DNA of 64,000 nucleotides. It comes from Rhytidiadelphus loreus (lineage: Eukaryota; Streptophyta; Bryopsida; Hypnales; Hylocomiaceae). Below the pieces are notes generated by a model. That model was not told where the DNA came from and made no database searches. It saw nothing but the letters and a program-made list of their open reading frames with translations. This document shows positions 47,261 through 57,517 of this stretch, one piece after another; the stretch's first letter is position 1; every line of letters begins with the position of its first letter. The stretch spans positions 75,944,981 through 76,008,980 of the forward strand of contig OX344762.1 of NCBI GenBank assembly GCA_947034895.1, written 5' to 3'. The position numbers and the translations under genes were made by a program.

Positions 47261-47751
47261 GTGTCAAATGGATTTTCAAGCCTTTTAGATATTAGAAAAT
47301 AATATTCACATTTTCTAGATTTTAGAAAATAATATTCACATCATTTAAAGTAGAAAAAACAAGTTTTTCAGCACATTGCGGGATTAGATAAAGACAGCAT
47401 GTTCCAGATGTAAAAATGTGGATGAAGACTCCCTACCGCTAAGTCGTCATCCTGTAGTCACGAATGTGACTCTGAATTGACTCTAACGATGACAATCCCA
47501 AACCCTTGGTGCAATTAGGGAACATGAGTCATATTCAAGTCGTTCTGGACAAGCAGTCATTCTTCTATGGTTACATTTACCCCCATTTCCTTGTAGTGCT
47601 AGTATCTTTTTTTTTACCGTCATTTGACGACCCTGCTTGGCCTCTACCGGATATGGCAACAACATAAGCTTTTAGAGCACTTATGCGTCAAGACTTTTTA
47701 ACCTCCATGAAACCACAGAGTGGTAGCAAAGTAACTCATTTATAGTGGTTT

Positions 47752-48210
47752 ATGCCCATCTGTGTGATGGTCGATCTATTCTCATCCGCCCCAAGTATAC
47801 ATAGAATAGCAACATTATTTGTCTTCAAAGGTGTCTCAGATAATTTGATGTTATCTCTTATGGATTTGGGATGGAACACAAAAATCAGTGTTGGAGATGA
47901 CGTTATCAAATGCAAAGTAGACCAGCAAACCGTAGTCTTCAAATACCACATTGGGCGTTCGACCTTGTATACAAACTTCCAGTTCAATCGGGAACGTTTA
48001 ATTCACGGCTCAGTGTGGGAGATGATAGATCAATGCGGCCCTATTGACCTCATCAAGATTATCTGTGAACACAAAGATTGGCAAGGGGAAGTTGAAGTAG
48101 GGATGAATTGGACTCTAGGTAACATACGAGACGAAATAGTTGTTCTGCTGGGAAACGATACTCCTAAAGATTTCACCTTCTTCATCGTTCAAGAAGGCCA
48201 TCCCTCTTAG
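47752..48210 (+). CDS. Unrecognised plant-like protein, 152 residues
   Basis: The open frame starts MPICVMVDLFSSAPSIHRIA and contains SVGDDVIKCKVDQQTVVFKY and FNRERLIHGSVWEMIDQCGP, ending NDTPKDFTFFIVQEGHPS. It has the codon composition of a real protein and lies 84 bp after the split gene, so it may be a further exon of it. A TAG follows at 48208-48210, yet a donor-like GGGTAAG comes immediately after. A plausible final exon (48330-48411, reading VNKRNEKNKTTCDVLPPRRL) follows an acceptor TGTTGTAG, so the TAG may be a recent nonsense change. Function unknown. Confidence 0.5.
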   Translation: MPICVMVDLFSSAPSIHRIATLFVFKGVSDNLMLSLMDLGWNTKISVGDDVIKCKVDQQTVVFKYHIGRSTLYTNFQFNRERLIHGSVWEMIDQCGPIDLIKIICEHKDWQGEVEVGMNWTLGNIRDEIVVLLGNDTPKDFTFFIVQEGHPS

Positions 48211-48436
48211 AGGGTAAGAAACTGCAACTTCTACTTCAAACAATTTTGAATTCTAAATTCAGTGGTACAAGTTTCAATTGCATGCTTGATTTTACTAATA
48301 AGATATGTTTGTGGTACATGTGTTGTAGGTAAATAAGCGAAATGAAAAAAATAAAACTACATGTGACGTACTACCTCCTAGAAGACTACAACTTGTCTCG
48401 AGGACTGAATGAGGAGATTTCAATATTTGAGGTTGC

Positions 48437-48483
48437 ACAATGATCGGCAATGTTAGCTAGTCAATGATCGGCAATGTTAGCTG
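48437..48483. repeat. Two tandem copies of CAATGATCGGCAATGTTAGCT
   Basis: A 24-bp unit is repeated twice head to tail. It crosses the stop codon of the minus-strand ORF that ends at 48461. Confidence 0.8.
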
Positions 48484-48934
48484 GTTCAATCTTACCTGGT
48501 TCGATGTTCACAGGTTCAACACCAGTTTGAAGTTGATTGCCAATTTGAAGTTGGTTCGACGCTGATTCAATGTTCACAGGTTCGACATCTTCTTCTACCT
48601 GCTGAGAGTTGGGCACCCAACGAGATCCTTGCCGGGTACACATAGCTTTCCATGTTGTCCAATGAGCTGATGCACTAGAGGCCAAATATCTTTCTCTTCT
48701 AGCTTGTATGGCAACTTCTAGATCTTCTGTATCATCCGTAGGTTCATGATCATTTGTTCGAAACTCTAAATTCCTAAATCTATGTTGTATTATTCGGTAC
48801 CAATGCTTGTAGGTCTGTAACAAGGCACTCTTTCTATTTTTTCCCCCTGAGTGCTGGGTATGCCGCTTTTGCGGCATGATGGCTGTTTTCCATCCCCTGA
48901 CAGCTCCAAACGGAGAGAGAACCATATTCTTCAA
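48461..48934 (-). CDS. Small unrecognised protein with C-terminal short repeats
   Basis: 157 codons, starting MKNMVLSPFGAVRGWKTAIM. The middle is basic and helical in appearance (LLQTYKHWYRIIQHRFRNLE). The C-terminus carries VEPVNIE twice, plus variants (PGKIEPANI). It is convergent with the gene at 47752-48210. No domain was recognised. A minus-strand stretch at 49458-49289 with a good donor (ACATG|GTAAGAATCC) could be an upstream exon. Confidence 0.45.
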   Translation of the reverse strand: MKNMVLSPFGAVRGWKTAIMPQKRHTQHSGGKNRKSALLQTYKHWYRIIQHRFRNLEFRTNDHEPTDDTEDLEVAIQARRERYLASSASAHWTTWKAMCTRQGSRWVPNSQQVEEDVEPVNIESASNQLQIGNQLQTGVEPVNIEPGKIEPANIADH

Positions 48935-50285
48935 CGAACCAAGATGCGTGTTTTATTATGACATGCTATACAGAGAAAAATGAAGATTTGTTAGATAGGA
49001 GAGGGAATAGAATTGTGGAATTCAAAATGCAGAGAAAAATTAAATTTCGACTCATGTATTGGGTTCTATTTCATTCAATTAAATGCTCTTGCTTTTAGTT
49101 TTCTAATTATATTTGTCTACTTTTACTTTAGAGAAACTCTATCATTGCTTTATCTATAGTTTTATCTTCACATAATCACATGCAACACATGCTAAAAATT
49201 AGATTTTGCTAATGAATTTGTTAGACAAGACAGGGAGTAGAGCTGTTAAAGTTGCCAAATGCACAAAGAATGGACATTCGGATTCTTACCATGTAATGCG
49301 TAATGTGCTGCTCCCCGAAGCACTCCACATATAGATAGTGGCAAAATAATTTTATACTTGCAGAATGATGGTATTAGAGATTTAGGCAGCAGTTTCAGAT
49401 ACACTAGATTTGGGGCTAATGACAACATTGCATTTTGACAAATTTGGAGAGGGTGCATGTTGGAGATGGAATCATCTACATTTTTTTACCTTGGATAAAC
49501 ATTTAAGTACCATTGGATATATGTGGGAGAGCAGTTATGGATTGTTTATAGGATGCTTGTGCCTCCACTCTATGAAATAGTTTTGTAATTTCAAGATAGC
49601 CCACTTCAAAAACTCACATAAATTAAAATTTTAATAAAAAAATTGTTATTCCACAAGAATTTGATAGCACACACCTTTGAAAAATATGTGCCCTTCTTGG
49701 AGACAGCCCCAAGATATTCAGATTGTTAGTTTGTATGGTAATAGGCTTATCAACCCTAAAGTAGAACAACCCAATGCCATCAACCACCTAATTCTAATAT
49801 CTATTGGACCCTTCCATTTGTGTCAATTACCCATCCATTTTGCAAAGTGTTTAACTCATTTTCTTTGGGCAAGCAATTAGTTGCTATTGTCAAAAAATGA
49901 TATCAAGTTCATATCTATTTATTAGCGGTTTAAAGTTGATAAATATGTAGTTCATTAACTATTGGTTCAAATGGACTTAGTTGTGAACAAATGCTTTTTA
50001 AAACAAGTTGTAGCTTCAAGCACTAAAAGAAGTTCTTTTAGAATGCTAAACTTGTGATTTCAAAACACTCATCAAACAAAATTAGGATGGTAGGTCATTG
50101 ATCTTGAATCTTTTTAAGATGGTCATGACCCACACCTACTAGTACCAGTTTTATATTTTGCACCAAATGTGTTTGAAATTTCATATCAATTTTAATTCTT
50201 ATCAAATTAATATAATTGCACTTGTATTTGAATTAACTCAACTAATTATTTTTCTAAAAAATATAGGCAATAGTTAGCACATTGC
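48935..50285. other. Mostly non-coding; possible exon at 49289-49458 (-)
   Basis: The only coding hint is on the minus strand at 49458-49289 (SICGVLRGAAHYALHG before GTAAGAATCC). A diverged direct repeat, GATTTGTTAGAYARGAxAGGGA, occurs near 48985 and 49217. The rest shows nothing recognisable. Confidence 0.35.
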
Positions 50286-50870
50286 TTAACCCCTAAAGGA
50301 CCAAACATTGTTTTTTGGCAACATAGCAATTTTGGGCAACTCACTACAAACTAAATTTTTATTTCTTGTCTTTGAAAATTTCACACAACATGTGTTCAAG
50401 GAGTAGCTTTAAGACCCAACAATTTTCATAACTTTCGACTACATGGTTAAAAACTTATTGAATGATATATAATTTTCAACAATCAACAGGTAGTTTAAAT
50501 AACCCAAAATTTATATGTACGTGGAAAGCTTTGAATCATTCTATTTTCATTAATGAGATGAAAGCTATGAGAGTTTTAGTTTACAGGTAGGTATGGCATC
50601 CAAATAATCCATACCTACCTACCTACCAACTAAAACTCCTCATAACTTTCATCTCAATAATCAAAATGGAATGATTCAAAGCTTTCCAAGCATATGTAAA
50701 TCTAGATAACCAATTTTTAATTTTTAATTTTTTTCTTAAAGGGATTTTTTTTTAAATTTGGACTGTACAGGCTGCTCGATTGCTAAAAATTACATATCAT
50801 GCAATAATTTTGTAACCATGTAGTCTAAGATACCTAGATTGCAAATCTAGGTTGTCATAGGCTATTTTGT
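50286..50870. mobile_element. Rearranged TTAA-family element
   Basis: It begins TTAACCCCTAAAGGACCAAAC. From 50609 the sequence turns back as an inverted copy of its own 50523-50600 part, so this is a rearranged or two-element junction. The far end was not found. Confidence 0.55.
50523..50687. repeat. Hairpin of about 78-bp arms
   Basis: GGAAAGCTTTGAATCATTCT... at 50523-50600 pairs with 50609-50687 with few mismatches. It arises from inverse copies of TTAA-family interior sequence. Confidence 0.65.
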
Positions 50871-51589
50871 CTTATAGCCATCCTCACTCCTTGAAAGCAA
50901 TTGCATCACTCACTACAATAGTGACAACATTGTCTACATTCCACCCACATGATTAATTAATCCATTAGTATATATAAATCATTTCTTGAATTTTTGCATA
51001 TTTTTGCTTATATCTTTAGAAGTATAATATTTTTTAATCTCAATTTCATAGAATTCAACATATAAAAAGTGTGGGTTTTGAAAAAACCATTACTTTGGAT
51101 AATTGAGAAGTCTTGTGGTCTAAAAGTCATTGGAACCTCTTTGTTCATCATTTAGAACCACTTTTAAGAAAAATCATGACCAAAACAACAAAATTGAACT
51201 CAAAAGTGTTGTTTAATTATGTTATTTTGGTCACTTTGTCATGGTCAAAATTACATTGAAATCTATTGTTCAATATTGTTGATTTCAACAATGATATTTT
51301 TTAAGTATTAAAAATTACCATGTCAACAGTGATCGGGCTCCCATGATAGCATATGTGTTGGAACCAAGATTTGAATTCAAGACCTTGCCTTTGCAAACCA
51401 CATTCTTCAACCAATACCATATGGTTGAATTTGCATGTGCATGTATAAATAACAAAAAAAATTCTAAAATTTATTGAATTTTTGTTGATTTGGCCCCCAA
51501 AAATTGAAAAGCCTAAAACATAAATCTTTTGGCATCTTTACAAAATTCTATTAAATTAATCAAGTCGTAATTTCTAATGCCTAAAACAA
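50871..51589. other. No gene seen
   Basis: AT-rich sequence without a recognised element or ORF. Confidence 0.4.
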
Positions 51590-53245
51590 CATAAAACTCT
51601 TGATTTTCTATTGATTTGATCACAACTTTTTAGCTAGTAGTGAAATTATTTTTTTTCTATGTAGAAAGATTTGATTCAAATGTTCCATTTGAATAAGGAT
51701 TGTGAAAGTTTCTTGTTTTGTAGGCAATCTAAGCAAATTCTTGAGAAAATATTGTATTGTACTCAAATTTGAACTAAATTGAACAATTTCAAAAGAAAAG
51801 GTTGAAATTTGTTAACTCCTAAACATCAGAGACTATGTTTTCACCAAAACTGCTCCAAAACTGCCCTTGCATTTACAAGTACCAAAATTTAGATGAAAAA
51901 CATTTTTGGACACATGTAACCATAGGATCTTGTAGTAAAATAGTTCAAAAAGATGTGGAAAAAATTTCAGAATTTTCCACCGTGTAGATTGCAAGATATT
52001 AACGTTTGAAGTGACAAAAATCATTTTTTGGGCCCTGTGCAAATACGGGCAGCTGCACTTCACAAGGTCACATTTGTATGAAAAAATGTCCAAAATGGTG
52101 GTTACTCTTTGGATTCATTCCTCAAGTCAAGTTGACTACATGCTTGAAATTTTTTAGATCATTTGGAATTGTACAACATATAGGAAAAAAATAGTAAGTA
52201 GAAAGAGGTAGAGAATGATTAAAAATACTAAATTGTGAACAATTTATTTATAGAATTGAAAAATGCCAATCCTAATTGTTTTAATTTTGTAATATAAATA
52301 TACACCTAATGTTTTTATTTTTTTTCAAAAATACTTAAAATTGAGTTAAATAAAGGACTTCAAAGTTTATTTTAGAGTAGAGATTCCATAACTACCCACA
52401 AAATAATCCAAACTAAAATTCCTCATAACTTTCATCTCATTAATCAAAATGGAATGATTCAAAGCTTACCACATATATAAAAATCTAAAGAATCAATTTC
52501 AAATTTTTATTTTAAAAAAAAGTGAATTTCAAAGAAGTTTTTTTTTTCTGCCCAGGCTTCTTGTGGAAATTGAAAATTACATATCATGCAGTAACTTTTG
52601 ACCGATGTAGACAAAAGTTATGAAAGTTGTTGGGCCTTAAAGCTACTCCTCATCCCCATGTTTTGTGAAATTTTCAAAGAAAAAAATAAAAACTTCATCT
52701 ATAGTGAGCTGCCCAAAATTGCTATGTTGCCAAAAAACTTTGTTTGGACGATTAGGGATTAAGTTTGCTTTTTAGACCAATCTCACCGTTGGAATCAATG
52801 TGTTTGAATTCCATCTTAGAGCTATAAATAATTTAGTTTTCCTTTTGTCTTGTACCTACTTTGACTTTTAAAAAAATTAATAAAAACTATGGATTTTTTC
52901 AATTTATTCTTTCCCCCAAATTCTCAATTCAATTCTTCAATGTAAAATAGTTTAATTCACAATCTTTAGTATAAAAAGTTGAAGTTAAGAGGGTTCAAAA
53001 CCTTATAATCTAAGCAAGCTAGGAGAAAAAGAAAATCATTTTCTTCACTTTAAACACTTATATCATATAATCGATACAACTGGAATTTCTGAAATTTCTT
53101 CCAGACATATTCATACTAGCCTTTTGCAAGATCCTATAATTGGAGATGCAAATAAACAAATATTAGAATTTTTGTTGTTGTTTGCATTGACAATGGGAGT
53201 TTTTAGAGTTTTTTGGTAGAACAACAACCTTCTAACGTTAGAGGT
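51590..53245. mobile_element. Older TTAA-family element split by a nested copy
   Basis: The left part is 51590-51811 and the right part is 52763-53245. Together they follow the 25919-26850 copy. The break falls exactly at that copy's ...AAGGTTAAGTTT... position. The right end decays to TCTAACGTTAGAGGTTAG. The left limit is approximate. Confidence 0.6.
51812..52762. mobile_element. TTAA-flanked element, nested, young subfamily (951 bp)
   Basis: It begins TTAACTCCTAAACATC and ends GACGATTAGGGATTAA. It is inverse to, and nearly identical over the first 300 bases with, 44205-44990. It is inserted at a TTAA in an older relative. Confidence 0.8.
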
Positions 53246-54117
53246 TAGATTTGAAATATCTCTCTTTCTTTGTTTTTGTTTTTTAATTGTTGGCTAGACT
53301 TCCTTCACATCAGTTGAGTGTAATCTTACCACACTGTGCAATTCTAAGGTAACTACATCTAAAATCATAGGCTTTCTAAAATCACACACTAAAAATTCTT
53401 GCCTAAAATGTACTCCCACTATTCATGAGACTCTATGATCACTTTTTAAGAACACCTATTTTCAACATTTGAAAATTTGTAATTTATTCATACGATGTTC
53501 AAAAAATGCATTCTAAGAGAATCTAGAATCCCCTTTGCACTGCTTGCAATCATTTTCATAACACCGGAGGATTCCTTTGCAATGAAATTCTGTAGAACCA
53601 AACAAACAAAAATCAGAGGATAAGAGCCATGGGACAGCACATAACATACACGTGCTTGTTTGTACTGAAAGGCTTACTTAAGGTAGGTAGTATGCTTAGG
53701 ATCACATGGCAATCACAACAAACAACTACCAGTCCTGCATTGAATGATAAATCAGCCCATGTCTGTAAAAGATGCTTTAAAGCCTCAAGATACCGACTGT
53801 TCTTGATCAGGGCTATTTTTTTTCATTTTCTAAGAAGTGTCAAAGTGGCGTTATAGTGGTGCTCCAAATTTCAACATTCATTCACATATTGAATAGAAAA
53901 TATCAGATTAGCACATATCACATGTCTATAATTTGGCAATTTGGCAATTTCATCCAAGATTTTTTTTTTTAATTTATTGGCGATTTCATCCATTTATTCT
54001 TGGGCATTTTTGAGCCATTTTTGAGCCAAATTATTTCTTCTGGTGCAATCTGGCACCAAGAAAGCAAAAGCAAAAACCCTGGTCCAATGAAAATGTTTGG
54101 TGGGTTTCCCACTTAAC
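53246..54117. other. No gene seen
   Basis: Short ORFs only (for example 53629-53856), without domains. No element ends were recognised. Confidence 0.4.
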
Positions 54118-54119
54118 TT

Positions 54120-54870
54120 AAGGTAAACCAGCCTATGACAGGTAGAATGGCTAGTTTGCATTGTTGACATTTTTGAAAAAATTTAAATATTTTTCCATAC
54201 AAAAGACAAACATGAGAAATGGAGAGAGCAATTGAAATTTTTGTTTTTTCATAAAGTATAAATTTGTTATGAATTTTTGAAATATGTTGCTTAAGTAGTC
54301 TAAAATAGCCCATTTTTTTTGGGCGAAACGGGGCTAGAAAGCACCATTTCATAGTGAAAATCTTTTTTTCGCCAGAAAAGTTTCAATCCAATTTAAAATG
54401 TGGTAGAAATTGTCCAATTTGGATGAAAAAGTGTATGAATTTGATTGAAAAGTGTTTTATAGTACAAAAGATGGATGTACGAAGAAATAAAATGCTTCAC
54501 TAAATTTTAAGTGATCGCCATCCTGGCACTTTTTCAAAAACCAAAAAAAAGGGCTGGTCTAAAACAATCTGTAGACTGTCCCAAAACCATCAAAAATTAT
54601 ACACACAATGGTCATCTTACCACTTAAAGCAGTCACAACATTTCCTAACATGGCCATGACACAAAGAATTAAAAAAGTTAGTTATTGTAATGAATTTACT
54701 CTAGGAAGGTAGAAGTTCTTGAAGCAATCACTAATAACTCCATCACCATCATCCAAGGCATTGATTTTGGCCACTACCAACCTAATGAAGTCCTAATCTC
54801 ATTTAGTAGCAAAAGTCTCCCGTGGGTTGATGTAAGACTGTAATGGGTGGTTTTTAGGTGTCAACATTTG
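54120..54870 (-). mobile_element. Decayed MITE of the TAAGGTAAAC family with an inner insertion
   Basis: It begins TAAGGTAAACCAGCCTATGA like copy 2 at 10013 and follows it to about 54290. A foreign stretch (about 54295-54567) with weak inverted ends (TCTAAAATAGCCC, GGGCTGGTCTAAAA) intervenes. The MITE then resumes and is cut off near 54870. Confidence 0.55.
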
Positions 54871-55076
54871 GACATGAACTAATATAGAATGTACCATTAT
54901 ACAATATGTACAGTTATTTGCATAGGATTGAGGATGCTCTAAGAAATCATTGTAACTCCTCAAAAATATCTCACGTAGACAAGCCTATTACCACCTTGAT
55001 TTGCAATTTGAATATCTTGGGGCCAACTCCCACTAGAAGGATCCTGTGTTTTCTTTTGTATTTTTATGTCGAAGAT

Positions 55077-55220
55077 GACGGGTTTTGTTAGACATCCCAT
55101 GTAACAACCCTTGTTTTTATGTCAACAATGACGTATACTATAACATGAAGATGTTATAGTGGACATTATTATTGACATAAAAACAACAATTGTTATATTG
55201 GATGTCCAACAAAATCCGTC
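55077..55220. repeat. Long imperfect hairpin, about 70-bp arms, 4-nt loop
   Basis: GACGGGTTTTGTTAGACATC at the left pairs with GATGTCCAACAAAATCCGTC at the right. The pairing continues to ACTATAACAT-GAAG-ATGTTATAGT at the centre, about 85 percent overall. Weaker pairing extends to about 55066-55231. It could be a small-RNA precursor or a MITE. Confidence 0.65.
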
Positions 55221-56430
55221 AACTTTGATGCGGGTTCCTTTTAGTGTCCAAGAGGGGCATATATTTTTCTTGAGGTGTAGGCTTGTTTCAAGAATCAAAT
55301 CTAAGTGGAATTATAAGTTTCATTGGAAATGGTAATTTTTGTGAATTTTTGAAGTGGCATGCCTTGAAATTACAAAATCGTCTATAGAGTGGAGTCATAA
55401 ACATCCCATAAACAACCCATAAATGCCTTTCCATGTATCTAGTCACACTTAAGTAATCTCCAACAAAGGATTGAGATGTTCCCCCTTGTAGACAGTCATG
55501 CACTCATTTTATCAAAAAATAAACAGATTTGGATGGTTTTTTAGACATAGTTGGGGTCAAAAGTAGAGAACGGAGTTGGATAGTGAACAAAATCAAGTTG
55601 ATATACCTTAGAGCATTCTTTCTTCTTTTCATCGATGCACTATACCTTTTTACTTGATGCTTCATTGATAAATGTTAACCACTAAAGGAGCAGTTCCACT
55701 ACCAAAATGTATTGTGGCTGTTACAGCCACTTTTGGGTGCATAGTGACACTTCTGTCACTATGCACTCAAAATTTTAAACTCCACTCCAAACTCAAAATT
55801 TCAATTAATTAATTTTAAACTCCACTCTAGACCCCCCCACCCCGAGCTGAAAAAAATAATTTAATTAAAATTAATTTTTTAAATTTTCATCCCCCCCTCC
55901 CCCTACTTGTAATTTTTTGAATGAGATTATCATGACAAACAATATGGGACAATGAAAATCTCGTATCTCGTATCTCATATCTCGTATTCGTATTCATATT
56001 CATATTGTACAATATTCCAATATCAAGTATTTGTATTCACATTTCGGTACCATATCCGTCTCTGTATTCTGATTTATATTCATATTTGTATTTGGATGGA
56101 TGGCTTAGATTCAATCTCAAAGATCAACGACTTAAGAAATTTGATGGGGAAGCATTTAAAAAAAAAATCAACAGCCTATTCATTTTTGGGAGAGGGGGGG
56201 GCAACTAATGGCAAACTAGATGTGTGACTACCTCTTTTGGGTGCATAGTGATCCAATGCAACCTTTCAATTTCATGAGACTACCTATATGTTGTCTATCA
56301 ATGTGAAAAACTCTAATAGTTTTGTGATCATTAATATTATTTTTGTATAGTAAATTGTGGTAAAAATAAATTGGTAAATATAACAAAAACAATCCAAATT
56401 TCTTCATTGGGTACAAGCAATAAATTATTA

Positions 56431-56484
56431 TGACACACTATTCTTCATTGGGTACAAACAAATTAAATGAAGAATAGTGTGTCA
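56431..56484. repeat. Perfect 19-bp inverted repeat
   Basis: TGACACACTATTCTTCATT (56431-56449) and its exact complement (56466-56484) surround a 16-base loop. Confidence 0.8.
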
Positions 56485-56671
56485 AATTCTCAAATAATTA
56501 ATTTGTTTTCACACCCAAAATCCCTTGGTGATGACCTTCAAATCAAATTTCTTCTACAAAACTAAATTGAGCAACTAATTGTCAAAATTATGGTATTTTT
56601 CATACATGAAAAGATGCTTATTCTATAAGTGTTGATGTTTTTCAATATGTTTTGTGGAAAATCAAACTATC

Positions 56672-56769
56672 TTGATTCTAACCTTTAGTTTAGGTAAAAT
56701 CCTAGATCATTGAAGTATATATATATTTCAATGATCTAGGATTTTACCTAAACTAAAGGTTAGAATCAA
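56672..56769. repeat. Perfect 43-bp inverted repeat with 12-nt loop
   Basis: 56672-56714 (starting TTGATTCTAACCTTTAGTTT) is the exact reverse complement of 56727-56769. The loop is GTATATATATAT. I found no mismatch in 43 pairs. Confidence 0.9.
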
Positions 56770-57360
56770 AATAATGTTTGACCATTTATATTTAAAGATC
56801 ATTTTTGAAGAAGATACAAATGGAAAACACTACAATATTGTACAACTTGGACTCTATTGCAATAATTCAATGAATAATCAATGAATACTTTGTTTTTAAA
56901 TTAAAAAAACAAAAATGGAACTTGTTAAGTTTTAGTTTTTAGTTTAAATCACACACCAAAAATGGATATATCTATAGTTACAATTGAGTTTGACTCATGA
57001 TTTGACTACTATGCATTCAATTTTGAAGACATGAGGACCTTTAGGGGTTAATTGAATGAAGTGTACTTACAAAAACATTTAAGGAGTAAGAATGAAGGAC
57101 TCATGGTTGTGAAATGATTATTTTGATTGATTGTATTGTAAAAAATATTATTTGAAGGGGGAAAGATTTTTATATTATTAGAGTGATTGAAAAACATATT
57201 GTGTTTTCAATTAAAATAATGTTTTTTTAGGGGACTTGCAACCTAAACTATCTCTTGGCAAACTTTGTTACGAGCTTGAAGATCCTTCTTCTAGCTTTGG
57301 AAATCGATGCCTTTTGAACTTTGTTATGGAAACAACAGACTTATAAACACTACGGTAGTA

Positions 57361-57474
57361 GAAACATGGTTCACACAAGTTAGGAAAATGACTAGGAAAA
57401 GACCCACTAGGAGTCAAATTCGTCATTTGGGTCTTTTCATAAGTTATTTTCCTAGTCTACACATACCATGTTTC
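57361..57474. repeat. Imperfect hairpin, about 46-bp arms
   Basis: GAAACATGGTTCACACAAGT... at 57361-57406 pairs with 57428-57474 (ending CATACCATGTTTC), about 80 percent paired. It is flanked by GTAGTA and CTAGT-type bases. Confidence 0.55.
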
Positions 57475-57517
57475 AACTAGTGAAAAGTCAAGGAGTTCAA
57501 AGTTACAATTAACTATG

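Larger units (their letters stand above)
46575..47598. mobile_element. Non-autonomous CACTA (En/Spm) element, 1024 bp
   Basis: It begins CACTACAAGAAAAACAG and ends CCATTTCCTTGTAGTG, the classic CACTA terminal repeat. It is flanked by a perfect 3-bp target duplication, CTA (46572-46574 and 47599-47601). Inside are six 51-bp subterminal repeats, an oligomeric ACCATATACAAATACAT stretch (47095-47260), and one inverted piece of the 51-bp unit (47283-47345). No transposase is present. Confidence 0.92.
45957..47667 (+). pseudogene. Unrecognised two-exon gene split by a CACTA transposon
   Basis: Exon 1 (45957-46266) starts MRPRSSIQSVLLYNEQNSDG and contains WIPRKYELKSWVTLMPRKRG. A 116-bp GT-AG intron follows, and exon 2 opens at 46384 with YLYPSLYEDWVDAKSITGVI. 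It runs to RQERYGRL at 46574, where a 1024-bp CACTA element begins. After the element the same frame resumes at 47602 for 21 more codons (ending PLPDMATT) and a TAA at 47665-47667. Read without the insertion and one CTA copy the frame is open for about 188 codons. As it stands the element adds seven codons and a stop, cutting off the C-terminus. I do not recognise the family. The TE insertion may be recent, or splicing may remove it. Confidence 0.6.
55675..57051. mobile_element. TTAA-flanked element, enlarged (1377 bp)
   Basis: It begins TTAACCACTAAAGGAGC and ends GGACCTTTAGGGGTTAA. It is about 450 bp longer than the usual length. A 17-bp direct repeat, TTTTGGGTGCATAGTGA, at 55733 and 56236 suggests an inserted or duplicated segment inside. 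It contains perfect hairpins at 55735-55775, 56431-56484 and 56672-56769. Confidence 0.6.

Noticed and set aside
44709..52093. Conserved 86-codon ORFs at 44709-44969 and 51833-52093 (and a shorter relative at 20780-20983) as a possible transposase
   Set aside because: Conservation reflects recent DNA copies. There are no DDE residues or zinc motif, and other family members break the frame.
55952..56208. ORFs around 55952-56227
   Set aside because: They run over simple repeats (TCGTATTCGTATTC) and G-runs, and the protein is low complexity.
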